Part shown: positions 32,380-43,688 of the stretch, in pieces
Numbering within the stretch: the stretch's first letter is position 1
How the letters are laid out: each line of letters starts with the position of its first letter
Position numbers and translations under genes: made by a program
Notes under the pieces: model-generated
What the model saw: the letters and a program-made list of their open reading frames with translations, nothing else
Databases searched by the model: none
What the model was told of the DNA's origin: nothing
DNA from: Linnemannia elongata
Taxonomy: Eukaryota > Mortierellomycota > Mortierellomycetes > Mortierellales > Mortierellaceae
NCBI GenBank assembly: GCA_036320915.1
Contig: JAXBDG010000006.1
Span: forward strand, 930,001-994,000
Reading direction: 5' to 3'
Length of the DNA stretch: 64,000 bases

Positions 32380-32553
32380 TCCATATGCGCTGGCAACGTT
32401 TAATTTCAATGATGGGCAACGATTATCGAAAACAATGGCAAAGGATAAAGAAGGTTAATAATCTGATGGCTTCGTTTAAAGGGCAACAAGAAGAAAATAA
32501 TATAGGGCACCGTTTAAGGCGCCAAAAATGAGTGGGCGACGTTTAGATATATC
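32380..32553. repeat. Diverged end of an element related to the 813-bp TIR element
   Basis: GGGCAACGTTTA-like units recur (GGCAACGTTTA, GGGCAACGATTA, GGGCACCGTTTA) and the stretch ends GGGCGACGTTTAGATATATC. This parallels the GGGCAACAAATAGATATATC terminus of the 813-bp element. No matching left end was found. Confidence 0.4.
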
Positions 32554-33039
32554 AGGGTGGGGGTGAGCAAGGGAAGGAAGGAGTAATCAATGCTCATGGT
32601 GCGACTCGTGTAGAAGTTGAGTTCTCTTTCTTTTGAGTGACTATCCCCATGTCTCTCGTTCGTTTTTCACATGCACGTTTTTTCGTTGGTCGTCTGCACG
32701 CGCTTGATCTCTTCATTGGACCTAACATTCCCTCCGTAAATTCCGATAAGGGCATTTGCTGACTCTTTTCCTTCTTTCAACAGACGAAGGCTTTCCCATC
32801 AATGCAACAAAACATTGGTCATGCCTACTGTGTCCGCTTCCGACGAGTCCAACCCCTCGCATAACGAATCTTACCAATATCGAAAGGGTTACCGATAGAA
32901 GAAAAAAAGATGGCGGGCAGCTGGCAAGGAAGGTGTCAGTAATGAGTAATCGAGCGACTTGTAAACTTTGTCCGAGAGCGTTTCCATTCACCTTCCTCAG
33001 CACGCAAAACAGTGAACCCATTCCAAAAGGAGTGGGGAC
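32554..33039. other. Unassigned DNA within the repeat island
   Basis: No coding sequence or repeat end recognised between the diverged TIR end and the third tRNA gene. Confidence 0.4.
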
Positions 33040-33044
33040 AAAAA
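33040..33044 (-). terminator. Pol III T5 terminator of tRNA copy 3
   Basis: Five T on the minus strand, five bases past the tRNA 3' end. Confidence 0.7.
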
Positions 33045-33049
33045 GATTG

Positions 33050-33121
33050 TAGCAAAGGGTGGTTTCGATCCACCGACCTCTGGGTTATGAGCCCAGCGCT
33101 CTTCCTCTGGGCGACTTTGCT
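33050..33121 (-). tRNA. Initiator tRNA-Met (CAT), copy 3
   Basis: 72 nt on the minus strand, same sequence as copies 1 and 2 by eye, with all initiator hallmarks. Its 5' flank is homologous to that of copy 1 for about 120 bp up to the poly(A/T) run (shared TTCTCAACAGCCTCTCAA and GGCCATTTCCAAAGTTGGTG), so the two loci derive from a duplication. Confidence 0.95.
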
Positions 33122-33188
33122 TTGAGAGGCTGTTGAGAACAAACTTTTCAGTGACCTTTTTAGTCTGTTAGTACCCAAATGCCAATTG

Positions 33189-33210
33189 TCACATGACATG
33201 GTGCCACCAA
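33189..33210 (-). promoter_or_regulatory. Conserved motif upstream of initiator tRNA gene 3
   Basis: On the minus strand TTGGTGGC, six bases, TCATGTGA, 68-89 bp before the tRNA, the same spacing as at copy 1. Confidence 0.4.
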
Positions 33211-33226
33211 CTTTGGAAATGGCCCC

Positions 33227-33255
<29 letters not shown>
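33227..33255. repeat. A29 run at tRNA flank / LINE copy 4 junction
   Basis: Homologous in place to the T-run beside tRNA copy 1. On the LINE sense strand it is an A-run, followed nine bases later by the 14-bp target duplication of copy 4. Confidence 0.9.
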
Positions 33256-33260
<5 letters not shown>

Positions 33261-33264
33261 GGGT

Positions 33265-33745
33265 GGTGGCGGTATCCCGAGTGGGAGCAGACCCAGGGCA
33301 TCTCTGTGAAGGACAAGACATCCAAATACACAGGTCCTCGTGGTGACTGAAGTCAAGGATATGGTTACATCACGCACGATGGTTTCTGCCCGTGTGGCGC
33401 TTCGCTAGCCACACATGAGGATCGGACATGCCCTGGAGCGACCAAGAATCCACGAGCAGCTGATGAACGGCTGTTAGACAGCTTGTTGGGAAGGAGGAGG
33501 TTAACATTGATGGAGAGGATGGGAAGAATCCCTTTCATTCGTATCTAGTTTTATTTTCTTCCGTTATTGCTGTGAGGAGCAGCGACAATTGTTGCGCAGA
33601 GCCAGGTCCCGGACCGGACTGTGACTGACGGATGGTTCACTGAAGAGTTTGGTCTGTAGTCCCCTTTACTTCCAAATGCCTCCTTTGTTCTGTCTGTCAG
33701 AGAAATAAATTGTGTACGAAAAAAAAAAAAAAAAAAAAAAAAAAA
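33265..33745 (+). mobile_element. LINE copy 4, 5'-truncated
   Basis: GGTGGCGGTATCCC at 33265-33278, then LINE sequence from GAGTGGGAGCAGACCC to a 27-nt A tail (33719-33745), then GGTGGCGGTATCCC again at 33746-33759. The 14-bp direct repeat is read as the target-site duplication. It carries only the end of the ORF, with the same premature TGA as copy 2, and the 3' UTR. Confidence 0.85.
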
Positions 33746-34135
33746 GGTGGCGGTATCCCAGGGCGACTGTAGTCAAGGATATGGTTACATCATGCGTGAT
33801 GGTTTCTGCCCGTGTGGCGCTTAGCTATCCACACATAAGGATCGGACATGCCTTGGAGCGACCAAGAGTCCACGCGCAGCCGATGGGCGACTGTTGGAGA
33901 GTTTGTTGGAGAGGAGAAAGTTATCATTAATGTAGAGGATGGGAGGAATCCCTTTTATTCGTATCTAGTTTTTTTCTTCCATTTTTGCTGCGAAGAACAG
34001 TGACAATTGTTGCGTAAACCCAGGTTCCGGACCGCGGATGGTGCACTGAAGAGTTCGGTCTGTAGTCCCTTTTACTTCCAAATGCTGCCTTCGTGTTATT
34101 TGTCAAACAAATAAGATTGTGTAATGCACAAAAAA
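33746..34135 (+). mobile_element. LINE copy 5, 5'-truncated
   Basis: Starts with GGTGGCGGTATCCC directly after the tail of copy 4, continues with the last part of the LINE ORF and 3' UTR, and ends in a short A6 tail. It is the older insertion, into which copy 4 inserted at the same site. Confidence 0.8.
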
Positions 34136-34903
34136 TATGGTGGGTCGTTGCGCCTGCACAAGTTGATCAGATCCTTTTGCAATTCAATCTATGCTGAGCT
34201 GGTACTCCAGCAGATTTGCAAGCGAGGTTTAATCGAAAAGTAGGTAAGCAGGCTGTAAGTGCGTAACCACAGGCAGAGTAAAGATTGTTCGACATTCATT
34301 TTCTTCTGGTCGGCCAATTTTTTGTTTCGATCAATGATCTTACCTTTTTATCTTGCACGGACTGTGTGAGTGTGCGTAGATGACGATAGTGAAGAGGTGT
34401 AAAGTAAAAAAAGACGGCTGCTTCTGTCGTCAGGAGTTGTTGTTTATTTGGTGCCTTTTTCTCCCTTCGTGTTCAATCGGCGCGGAACAAACAACAAAAA
34501 ATGTTTTAGATTTCAAAGGTTGGTGGTGATGATGATGTCGAAAGGACCATCTTTGGAACGAGGAGCTCGATACTCCGGGTGAATCCTCCGGTTTCCTGTG
34601 GTTGACATAGGAAGAAAAGGAAGGAAGGGAGCGAGCGAATATATTTTTACAATGGATCCCCCGATCAAGTCAAGTCAAGGTACCCTCGTAAAGATTGGAG
34701 TTGTGTATGATTGAGAGAGATGATGGTAGAAGAAATGACTTAAAAAGACCGGGCGCACAGCAAATCGATTTTCTTTCCTCTTTCCCTCGATCTCTCATCC
34801 TTACCGTTCATTCGCGTATTCCATTCCCCATCTTTATCTTTCTTTACGTCCACCCGTAACTTCATTCCTCCCTCTCTCACGCTTACGTCTGACCGTCTCA
34901 CAA
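34136..34903. other. Intergenic, upstream of the coiled-coil membrane protein
   Basis: Nothing recognised. The last 150 bp (34755-34903) is pyrimidine-rich with a purine-poor leader, consistent with a promoter and 5' UTR. Confidence 0.4.
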
Positions 34904-36998
34904 ATGAAGACATTCACCCCCTCTCCACTAAGACTGGTCGTCTCTCTCCTCCCATGCATCGCCTTCATCTTTACCGTCCAAACAACACCTGCGGCATCCA
35001 CCGACTTCATCCACTCGCCCATATCCCATTCACTCTACTCCAACAGCGCCTTCGAACCCGAATCACTACCACATCCAGCCACAGTAGCGACAGCATTGTT
35101 TCCACTCATCCACAAGAGCCCATGCCCCACCGACTCTTCTCTATCACGTTTTGTCGATCACCGAGGTATTTGAGTTGACAGTCAGCAACAGCCTGGGCGA
35201 TAAGCCAACTCTGAAAAATGATCAAATCACAAAAATACACACAGCTCATACTCTTCATCGTCTGACTCTCTTTTCATCATTCTCAGTCAAGCATGCTCTT
35301 AAGCGTCGCGCACCAGAAGATAATTCAACTCTCCCAGGAGACAACAATAGTAATGGTACTGGTGCTAGCGCAAGAACAGACGGAACGACGACAATTGCGA
35401 AGGAGGAAGAAGAGGCCGAGGCTGCCCAGAAGGCTGCTGAAGAAGCGAGCGCTGTAGAGGAAGCTGCCCAGAAGAAAGCAGAGGAAGAAGAAGCCGCGAA
35501 GAAGAAGGCAGAGGAGGAAGAAGCCGCGAAGAAGAAGGCAGAGGAGGAGGAAGCCGCGAGGAAGAAGGCAGAGGAGGAAGAAGCCGCGAGGAAGAAGGTA
35601 GAGGAGGAAGAGACGGCCAAAAAAAAAGCAGAGGAAGAGGAGGCAGCTAGGAAAGCAGCTGAGGAGGAAGCAGCCAAAAAAGCAGCGGAGGAAGAAACTA
35701 AAAAGGCAGGGGAAGAAGAGGCAGCAAAAAAGGCCGCTGAGGAAACAGAGGCAGCGAAAAGGGCAAAGGAGGAGGCTGATAGGAAGGCCGCTGTTGAAGA
35801 AGCTGCTCGCAAAGCCAAGGAGGAGGCCGAAAAGAACAAAGACAAAGACAAGGAACACAACAAGGGCACCGCCCACGACAAACGTAAGCAACCATCTCGT
35901 CGCTTTTTGTTTATGTGTTTGCTGTACTTTTCTCCTATGGCTCCTACTGACAGGGGTGTTTTCTGTAAACGGATACCAAATCGGATAGATAACGAAGAGG
36001 AGGTGGGAGTAGACAGAGACAATGGAACACCTGTCTCAATCAAGGACGGCACCACGACCAAAGGCGATTCCACCGAGAGCTCCAGGACGACGATCATGAT
36101 TACTGCGATCGCTGGAGGTGCAGCCTTGGTGGCTATTGTTATCGTAGGATTCATTATTAGACACAGGCGAGATGTCAGTAGACGAGCATCGGCTATGGAG
36201 GCGTATCTAAGCAAGAAGGTCGAGCTCCAACCTATGGATAACGACAACGACGACACCTCGACTTTATTCTCTCGCAACAACAGCAACAATGGCGGTAACA
36301 ACACTCAAGAAGTATACAGCCACAGGAGCAAGAGTCGACATGAGAGGTCGCAGCAGTATCTCGCTCATCCTTCACCTCGTCACCAGCACGTCAACCAGCA
36401 TTATGACAGCCACCATAACGACGATAAGGACATTAGTATGCCCTCTATGCCCACACTGATGACCACGGCAGCTGGTGTTGAAACGTCAGGGCGCTACTAT
36501 CCTCAGTATCACTATGAAGACTACCGTGCTGTCAACCCCGTGTTTGTCCAAAGTAACCTCGCCCCTCAGGATCAATACCAGAAATACTGTCAGCAACAAG
36601 GACATGACTACTACAGCCAACCGCAGGAGTCATACAACGAATACTATGACCAGAACATGTTCTCGACAAAAATCGCCACAGAGACGACAATCGAACGAAT
36701 TTCTCGCCCATCTCCAACCTTTGTCGACTTTCCTCTCCCACCAACAGTAGCACCTCCCTTGGCACCCTTCGCCATCGACACCTTGAGTAAAGAGCCGTCC
36801 TCGACTACTGCCGCGCCTCCGTCTGCTGCAGTTTCAGCGTCATTGATCTCACATCTCCCACCCAGCCCTCATTCGTTGACCTGCGCCAAGGGATCGCACA
36901 AGCGGTCACCTGTTGAGGCCTTGATTGCTTCTGAGACTGGCGAGGGTGCTAACGGCGAGCGAGCTCTTCGCCGCTCTGGCAGTGTACTCTTTGAGTAG
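34904..36998 (+). CDS. Type I membrane protein with Lys/Ala/Glu coiled-coil repeats
   Basis: Three exons: 34904-35165, 35287-35883, 35989-36998; 622 codons. The N-terminus MKTFTPSPLRLVVSLLPCIA is a good signal peptide. A KRR dibasic site follows near residue 94. Residues about 125-275 are near-perfect repeats of EEEAAKKKA/EEEAARKKA heptad-like units, predicting a long charged helix. One membrane helix near 320-344 (TIMITAIAGGAALVAIVIVG) is followed by basic RHRRDVSRR. The cytoplasmic tail has Asn-rich, His-rich and Tyr/Gln-rich stretches. The third exon start at 35989 is chosen because the earlier AG at 35953 leads to a stop; the 105-nt intron also reads through in frame, so its retention would add 35 residues. 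Function not recognised; cell-surface role inferred. Confidence 0.75.
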
Positions 36999-39900
36999 AT
37001 AACTTAGGTACCTTTTCTATGTCGCCAAGAAAAACACATTCACCTCCTGAACGCTATCACACGCGTGTGTTCTTTTCGTTCGATGCTCAGTTTACCACTT
37101 TAATAGTCCCGATTCCAGCTGTGGAGGGGTGGATCGGCAAAGCAATTTTTATTTCTCTCACTGTAGTGTTCATTCAATTATCTTCCACTTTTCATTTCAT
37201 CCTTGCTCCCTTACCCGTTTTTTGCAGTGCTCTCGTGCTCATTCCTCTTTATTTTTATCATCATCATCGTAGGGATGATTCGCCCTTCGATGAAAACACA
37301 CTGTCATTTATGTATGCGAGTATACATGTATAATTCAACATTCCTTACTTTCCGCTTCCATGCTTAATTTTTTGTGACAAAGTGGAGAGGTCGTTTCAAG
37401 TCAAAGAGGGAAAGAAAACCTGCTGTCGACAAATGTCAATCTGTTCGAAGAGAGAGCACATAAAAATGACAAACTTGTTTGTGAATGCTACGTTATACGT
37501 GGACCCTGCAGGTGACCGGTTGAAGAAGAAAATGAGAGGAGCAGGTAGAGAGATAGCCCGATAGCCCGATGATCCGTAATTTGTTTTTTGTTGCTGTTTG
37601 CGTAGTCAATCGGCAAGGTGTTTCTTTTTTCTGCCGAAAGGCGGTGTGTTTGTCAAGAAGGGTAAGGGAGAAGGGGACGATGAGGAGGCAAAGAGAGTTC
37701 GAGTTAAGGGTGGACGAATAAAGGAGCAACTCGGACAAGGAGCCTCCCGCCACTTGCTCGTTGTTGTCCCGGCACTCACAAATCGAGAAACAGAGAATCA
37801 GGGTTCGATGTTCGCTCCTGAACCTGAACTTTAGGCTTTCTTCTCATTCTCCACCCGCAGTTTTTTGCCTATTCTAAACTTTCGGTCTTCAGAAAAGAAC
37901 AGAATAAACGACCACGGATTGAAAGTAAGAGAGCTGAGAATCAAAACGAGAGAAGGGGGATAGGTCAGACAAGGCTAAGCCCCAAAACACTGAAAGGTCC
38001 GACAGATAGACCCGACAGCGGTGACCTCTTCGCCTTTTCTTCACATACAGTATAAAACGACAGTGTCCGCTTTAGCGTTTCTTACTTACCGGCTATTATC
38101 ATACCCCAACTCTACTCGACATACACACCGCAAGAGTGAAATAAAGGAGAGAGAAAGAGTAAAATGGCATATTGCGTAGGTGTTGTGTTGTTGTTAAGTG
38201 TGGTCGTCATTTACCTGTCCATGATTTGATCCGAGGACTCGCGTTACAAGGAGGAGGGATAAAGAAACTCCATGACCATGAACCTCACCTCCCCTAGAAA
38301 CCAGGAACAAAGGGGCATTTATTAATTACTTTGCGTCTTTGTCCTTGGACGTAGTGGGGTCAAAAGGGGGAAAGAAAACACCAAAGTTAAAAGTCTCTAA
38401 GAAAACTTTCTGGTAGCGGACGCGGAACCCCTCAACCCCCTCACTGGACAACTCCATGCTTTTGTATTCTTTACCCTGTCTTTTACACGCCACGTACCGT
38501 CTCATCCTTCAATTTAGTTTTCTTGAATGGAGAGAAAAAGAACTTTCCAATAATGAGGTAAAGAGTGAGGTGATGATGGGCATGTTCGTTCCTTGGATTT
38601 TAGTTTACAAGAGCAAAAAACTTGTTTGTCACACACATGAACAATGGTCGTTCTTATTTTCTTGTTTTCATGTCTTCCAGGCTTGATCTCATTTCAGTGA
38701 CACATGTTGACGATTAGGCGCATCTGTCCCGTCCGTGGCATGGGCCATCTAACACTAAAGAAAGAAAATAACTATCTTGAGCCAACAGCACGTTCCTGGT
38801 TCATTCTTGGGGGTTTTTTTTGTTTTTGATTGTGTTCATTTTCGGGGAGCAATAAGTAACAGCGCCAAGAGCCAGTCAGTCGGCGTTGACAAGGTCAACA
38901 AAAAACAAGAATGACTATCTTTGTCTTTCATTTTTGGCAGCGCTTTTATTTTTATCTGGAAGTGGCATGCGCGTTGAGATGTTGTTATCACTGATGTTGT
39001 TTGGGGAGAAGTAGGGAGATATGTCATGTTGCAGGATGACCATGGGTATGGAATGCTTCGCCAAGCTTGACTGATGTTTCTTAGAAAAGACCACGTATGT
39101 TTGCCTTATTTGTGATTAGCCTTTATTTGGTTTTCTACGCATCGAGGACAGGAAAGTAAAGACTGTCGTATGCAAAATGATCACATTCATAGCGCAGAAT
39201 GAGCCCGTTCAACCAGCCAGCCGCCCACTCCATCAGCCCAACCACGTCTTTTAGCCGTTGACAAGGAAATGGGAGAGGCGGCCAAAATGGGCTTGATCCG
39301 GAGTAGAGACAGGAAGGGGATCGCGGAGGATTTCGTGCGAGTGAGTCGACGTTTGAAGGGCTTGAAATCTTGTCTGGTTGGTTGCTGCTTATTTTGTAGG
39401 GTTGCGCAGGCAAGAAGAAAAAGCGAAACCATTTGAGTATTGCACTTAACCAAGGAATGACTTAAGGCCCGTCCTTGCCCCGGTTATTATGATGTGCCTC
39501 TCATGGTTTCTTTTTTTTCCTTTCCTTTTTCTTCTTTAAGAGGGATAGAAGAAAGAAAGAGAAAAAATGGTACACGTATGTAGGAGCAGAAAAAGAGGCA
39601 AAAGAGTGGAGTGAGTGGTTCATTAGCTTGGCGTGAGTGTGTGTGTCAAACCGGTTTTTGTGGGTAGGCATAGAAGAAATCAGCCCTTCGATCAGAAATC
39701 TGATATTGCTGCTAAAAACCGGTTTTCTGCAGGGCCAAAAAAAAAAAGGATTCTTAATCAGTTCAAACTCATTTCAATAAGCCCAATTGGTACACCCTCC
39801 TCGTTGTCGGACACAGCTTGCGAGGGAGTGTCAGTCTGTCTGAAATAGCCCTTTGGAAGTAATACTCAGAGCCCTCTTTATTCAGCAGCACTTCTCTGGG

Positions 39901-41316
39901 GATTTAAGACGCCTGTTGCCTGACCAAGGAAGAAAACAAAAAGCGTCGATGAACGGTGAATGAGATAGGAAGCAGAAAAGAGAGGGTCAGCAGTTGATGG
40001 GGCAACCAAGAGCCATAATGGAGACCGCAGGTGAGAAGGCGGTGATGATGGTGAATGGAAACATATGTATTCTGACGCCTCATCGACCAGTGGGCGCGTT
40101 CGCCTTATCATTCAATTACTATTATTCTGTTTGACAAGCAGGTTTTTTTTGGGTGCAATTAGGGCGATTGCTTGATATTTTGAGAAAAGTCACCTCTCTC
40201 TATTATAGAGCAAGACCCGTGGCTCACTCATGGCTATCTTTATGTCCATTTGGTGTCCTGGAGAGTCCTTGCTGAAACTGGTTTTCGATCCACATTTTAC
40301 GCATGGTACCCTATTCGACATAAGCATTGGCACTAGGCTGCTGCCAAGTCAGAAGTATGCCAGGGTATGATCGTCCATTGCCCCGTTTGTCCGTTGCTTT
40401 ATTGTTCTTCTTTTGCTTTTTCCAAAGCACAATTCATTCACTCTTCATGATAAACCAATAGCAACGGCAACAATGGGTCCCCCCTGCCTTGCTGCGGGTC
40501 ACTATGTCACTTTCTAGCTTTTCACCGCTTGGCCTTCTTATCCTATTGTTCTTTGTGTAATCCCTTCTTGAGTGTATCATCGTCATACATCCATCGTCTG
40601 TTCACTCCTGTCCCTGTTTTTCTTCAGCCTTTTCTGTGATCTGTTAATGTTGTCCCTAGCCTACCATCCTCCTTTTTTCCCCCATGAGCACAAGTCGACT
40701 GCCAAACCCGTTTATGGACATTGACCAATTTCAACTTGAGTTATGCACTGTATATCTGTCTGTGTGTATGTGGGTGTGTCCAGTGTGTGTCGCAAAGTGA
40801 AAAATGAGCAGAAACGAGACGAAAGAGAGAAAGAGTAACCCCGCTGTCCGACTGTGGCTGCGGTCAAATAACCGGATTGACACGGAAATGTCCCCGAAAT
40901 CGCATGTTCGCTTTGATTTATTTTAGAATTGAATTGAACAGCCAACACGAACGAATGCGCACGCAAAAAAAAAAAAAAAAAAAACTGTAAAATGAAAAAA
41001 ACGAATCAAACTTCAACTTGTTTACGATGGTGCTATTCTCTGCTCTCTTCCTTACCCCGATCAAACTCGTCTTTTCGTTTTCTTATAAAAGAACCCGCCC
41101 CCAAGCTCTTTCATTTTTTTGACTTCATTCCTCACTTCTCTCTTCATCATCATCTTCTTCATCCTCCCCTACTTCACCCTTCAACCTTCTCACTCTCGAC
41201 TGGCCAATTCAAGCTTGCTCGTCTTACTTTCTTCACCCATTACAAACCCTCGTTTCGCTCGCACTTAAAAAGGACACCTTAAATCACTTAACCTATATAA
41301 CCTAACCGCAACCACA
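36999..41316. other. Long intergenic region
   Basis: About 4.3 kb without a supported multi-exon gene. Near 38049 there is a TATAAAA box followed about 110 bp later by a 21-codon hydrophobic ORF (annotated separately). Two AAACCGGTTT palindromes lie at about 39649 and 39716. An A-run is at about 40965-40984, just before the MFS promoter, which becomes pyrimidine-rich from about 41040. Confidence 0.45.
38164..38229 (+). CDS. Possible 21-residue membrane micropeptide
   Basis: ATG in an AAAATGG context, about 110 bp after a TATAAAA box, encoding MAYCVGVVLLLSVVVIYLSM and one more residue before TGA, a single hydrophobic helix. Could be chance or the start of a longer spliced gene; no second exon recognised. 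Confidence 0.15.
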   Translation: MAYCVGVVLLLSVVVIYLSMI

Positions 41317-43688
41317 ATGGCTTCGTCGATAAACTCAGAGACGACCCAAAACGACAACATACAGATGGCCGTTAAAAAGGCCGGGTCTGTCCATGGCGGG
41401 AAGGCCGAGGTCTCCAGCCTCGACATTGAGCGCCAGGAGGCCGACAACGTCCCCGCCATCACTAAGCGTGCTGCCATCCTCCTCTTCATCGGGTACGTCC
41501 TTTTTTTTTATCCTCTTTCACCTGTTAAGGAGCGGGTGAGCTTCTATTCCCTCCTCTGCCCCTTCAAAAATCCATCTCTACTACTTTCTTCCCCTTCCCT
41601 TTACCAACTAAAGGCCATCTGTGCCACCCCCTGCAACCCCCTTTTCATTACTCGTTTCTGCTATGCCACTGTTATCTCCAAGAGCCAAAACAGGACTTTC
41701 TTTGTTCAGACAACCACATCATCGTCTGTGCTGGCCTTGCTTTATTTTCCATCTGAGCTTTGCACGCCTTGTGCTCCTCGTTCATATTTTGAATAGTTAC
41801 TCTCCCGCATCTATACTATTTGTCTGCACACACTCATACTACAATAACAAACAAACAGGAAAAAACAAACAAGAACAATGCAATTGAGAATGATCCACTA
41901 ATGATCAAACGTTTCTTTTACTCTTTAACTCTTACTTATGACTCCAGATTGGCAATGGCTACTTTCTTGGCCAGTTTGGACGGTACCATTATCGCCACAG
42001 CTCTTCCCAAGATCGCCTCTGACTTTGAGGCCCAAAGCCAGATGAGTTGGGTCGCCACTGCCTACTTGCTCACCTACAGTAAGTCCCCCTCACTCCCTCT
42101 ATTGATCCCTGCGCTCTTTGTTGTCTGTTGATAACATTCCAGCCGCCAGAGGTCATTGCGCGACGCTAACAATCGAACCATCATTCTCTCTCTCTCTCTC
42201 GTTTTTTTCCTTTACTGTCACCAGATGCCTTCCAGCCTCTCTATGGTATGTGAGCCATCCTTGTTCGAATGGGCGTAATGATCTATGTCCTCGCCACACA
42301 ATGCTCCTTTACTTGACAGCCATATTCACTCGTTTACGCCACTTCTTTACAAACTAATAGGTAAATTCAGTGACATCTTCGGTCGCAAAATCATGATCCT
42401 CTTCGCCTGTGTGACCTTCATGGTTGGATCAGCCGGTGCTGGAGGTGCCCAGTCGATGACCATGCTCATTGTCTTCCGCGCCATCCAGGGTCTCGGTGGT
42501 TCGGGTCTTCTTTCGATTGTTCTCATTATCATTTCGGATATCTTTGCCTTGGAGGAGCGTGCCAAATACCAGTCGGTCATCTGGAGTGTCTTTGGTATCT
42601 CATCCGTCGTCGGCCCCTTGCTCGGAGGTGTCTTTGTCGAGCAGGCTACCTGGCGCTGGTGCTTCCTCATCAACTTACCCCTCGGTCTTGTTACCATTGC
42701 CTCGGTTCTCTTGTTCTTGAACTTGCCTTTTGAGAGACAGAACCTCAAGGAGCAGCTGGGCCGCATCGATTACTATGGTACCATCCTGGTCATTGCCGCT
42801 GTCATCTGCCTGCTGCTTCCCATCACCTGGGGTGGCGTCGATTACGAATGGAACTCGCCCGTTATTATCGTCCTCTTCTGCGTTGCTGCCGTCTTGATTG
42901 CTATCTTGATGTGGGTCGAGTCCAAGGCGGTCGAGGCCATCATCCCTCCCAGACTGTTCCTCAACCCCACCGTCGCCATCCTCTTTGGCGTCAACTTTTT
43001 GACCGGCATGGCTTTCTTGGGTGTTATCTTTTACTGCCCTATTTACTTCCAGGTCGTCTTGGGCTCGTCTGCCACAGCTTCGGGTCTCAAGTTGTTGCCC
43101 ATGGTCCTCGGTCTTGTTGCCTCATCCATTGCCTCGGGTGCCTTGATGGGTATTGTCGGTGACTACCGAATCTTTATCTGGTTGGGTACCACCATGATGT
43201 CCGTCGGTGTCGGTCTCTGCATGTTGTTCGATGCCAACTCGGGCATGGGCCAGCAGATCGGTTTCTTGTTGATTGTTGGTCTTGGAATTGGTTTGATCTT
43301 GCAGACCTGCATGTTGGCTGCCCAGGCTGCGGTGGAGAAGGAGGACATGGCTGTTGTCACTGCCCTGTGCGGATTCATGAACAGTATCGGAGGCGGTATC
43401 GGAATTGCGATGTGCTCGGCCCTGTTCAACAACCACTTCAAGACGCAAGTGCTGACTCTCCCTCCATCCGTCCTTGCAGACGCCGCTGCGTACAACATTG
43501 AGAAGGCGATTACCAATGTCCAGCTCTTGCCCGCATTGTCCAAGGCTGCAGTCATTGGTGTCTATGTTGATACCTTCCAGTTCATCTTCAAGTGCATTAC
43601 GCCCATTGCCTGCGCTGCCTTCCTCTTTTCGCTCCTCGTCCGCAAGACCCGTATCTTGGATGCATCCGAGATCCACATGGCTGCTTAA
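41317..43688 (+). CDS. MFS drug/H+ antiporter, DHA2 (14-TM) family
   Basis: Four exons: 41317-41492, 41948-42078, 42225-42245 (21-nt micro-exon), 42361-43688; 551 codons. Plasma- or vacuolar-membrane exporter. After a 60-residue soluble N-terminus come LDGTIIATALPKIASDF (motif in TM1), WVATAYLLTYNAFQPLYGKF and SDIFGRK (loop 2-3 motif A, joined only by splicing the micro-exon), RAIQGLGGSG (motif B), GPLLGGVFVEQATWRWCFLINL (motif C and TM5-6), and the many later TM segments of the 14-spanner class. Substrate cannot be read from sequence. The first intron is 455 nt, others 146 and 115. An AATAAA lies near 43733. Confidence 0.9.
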
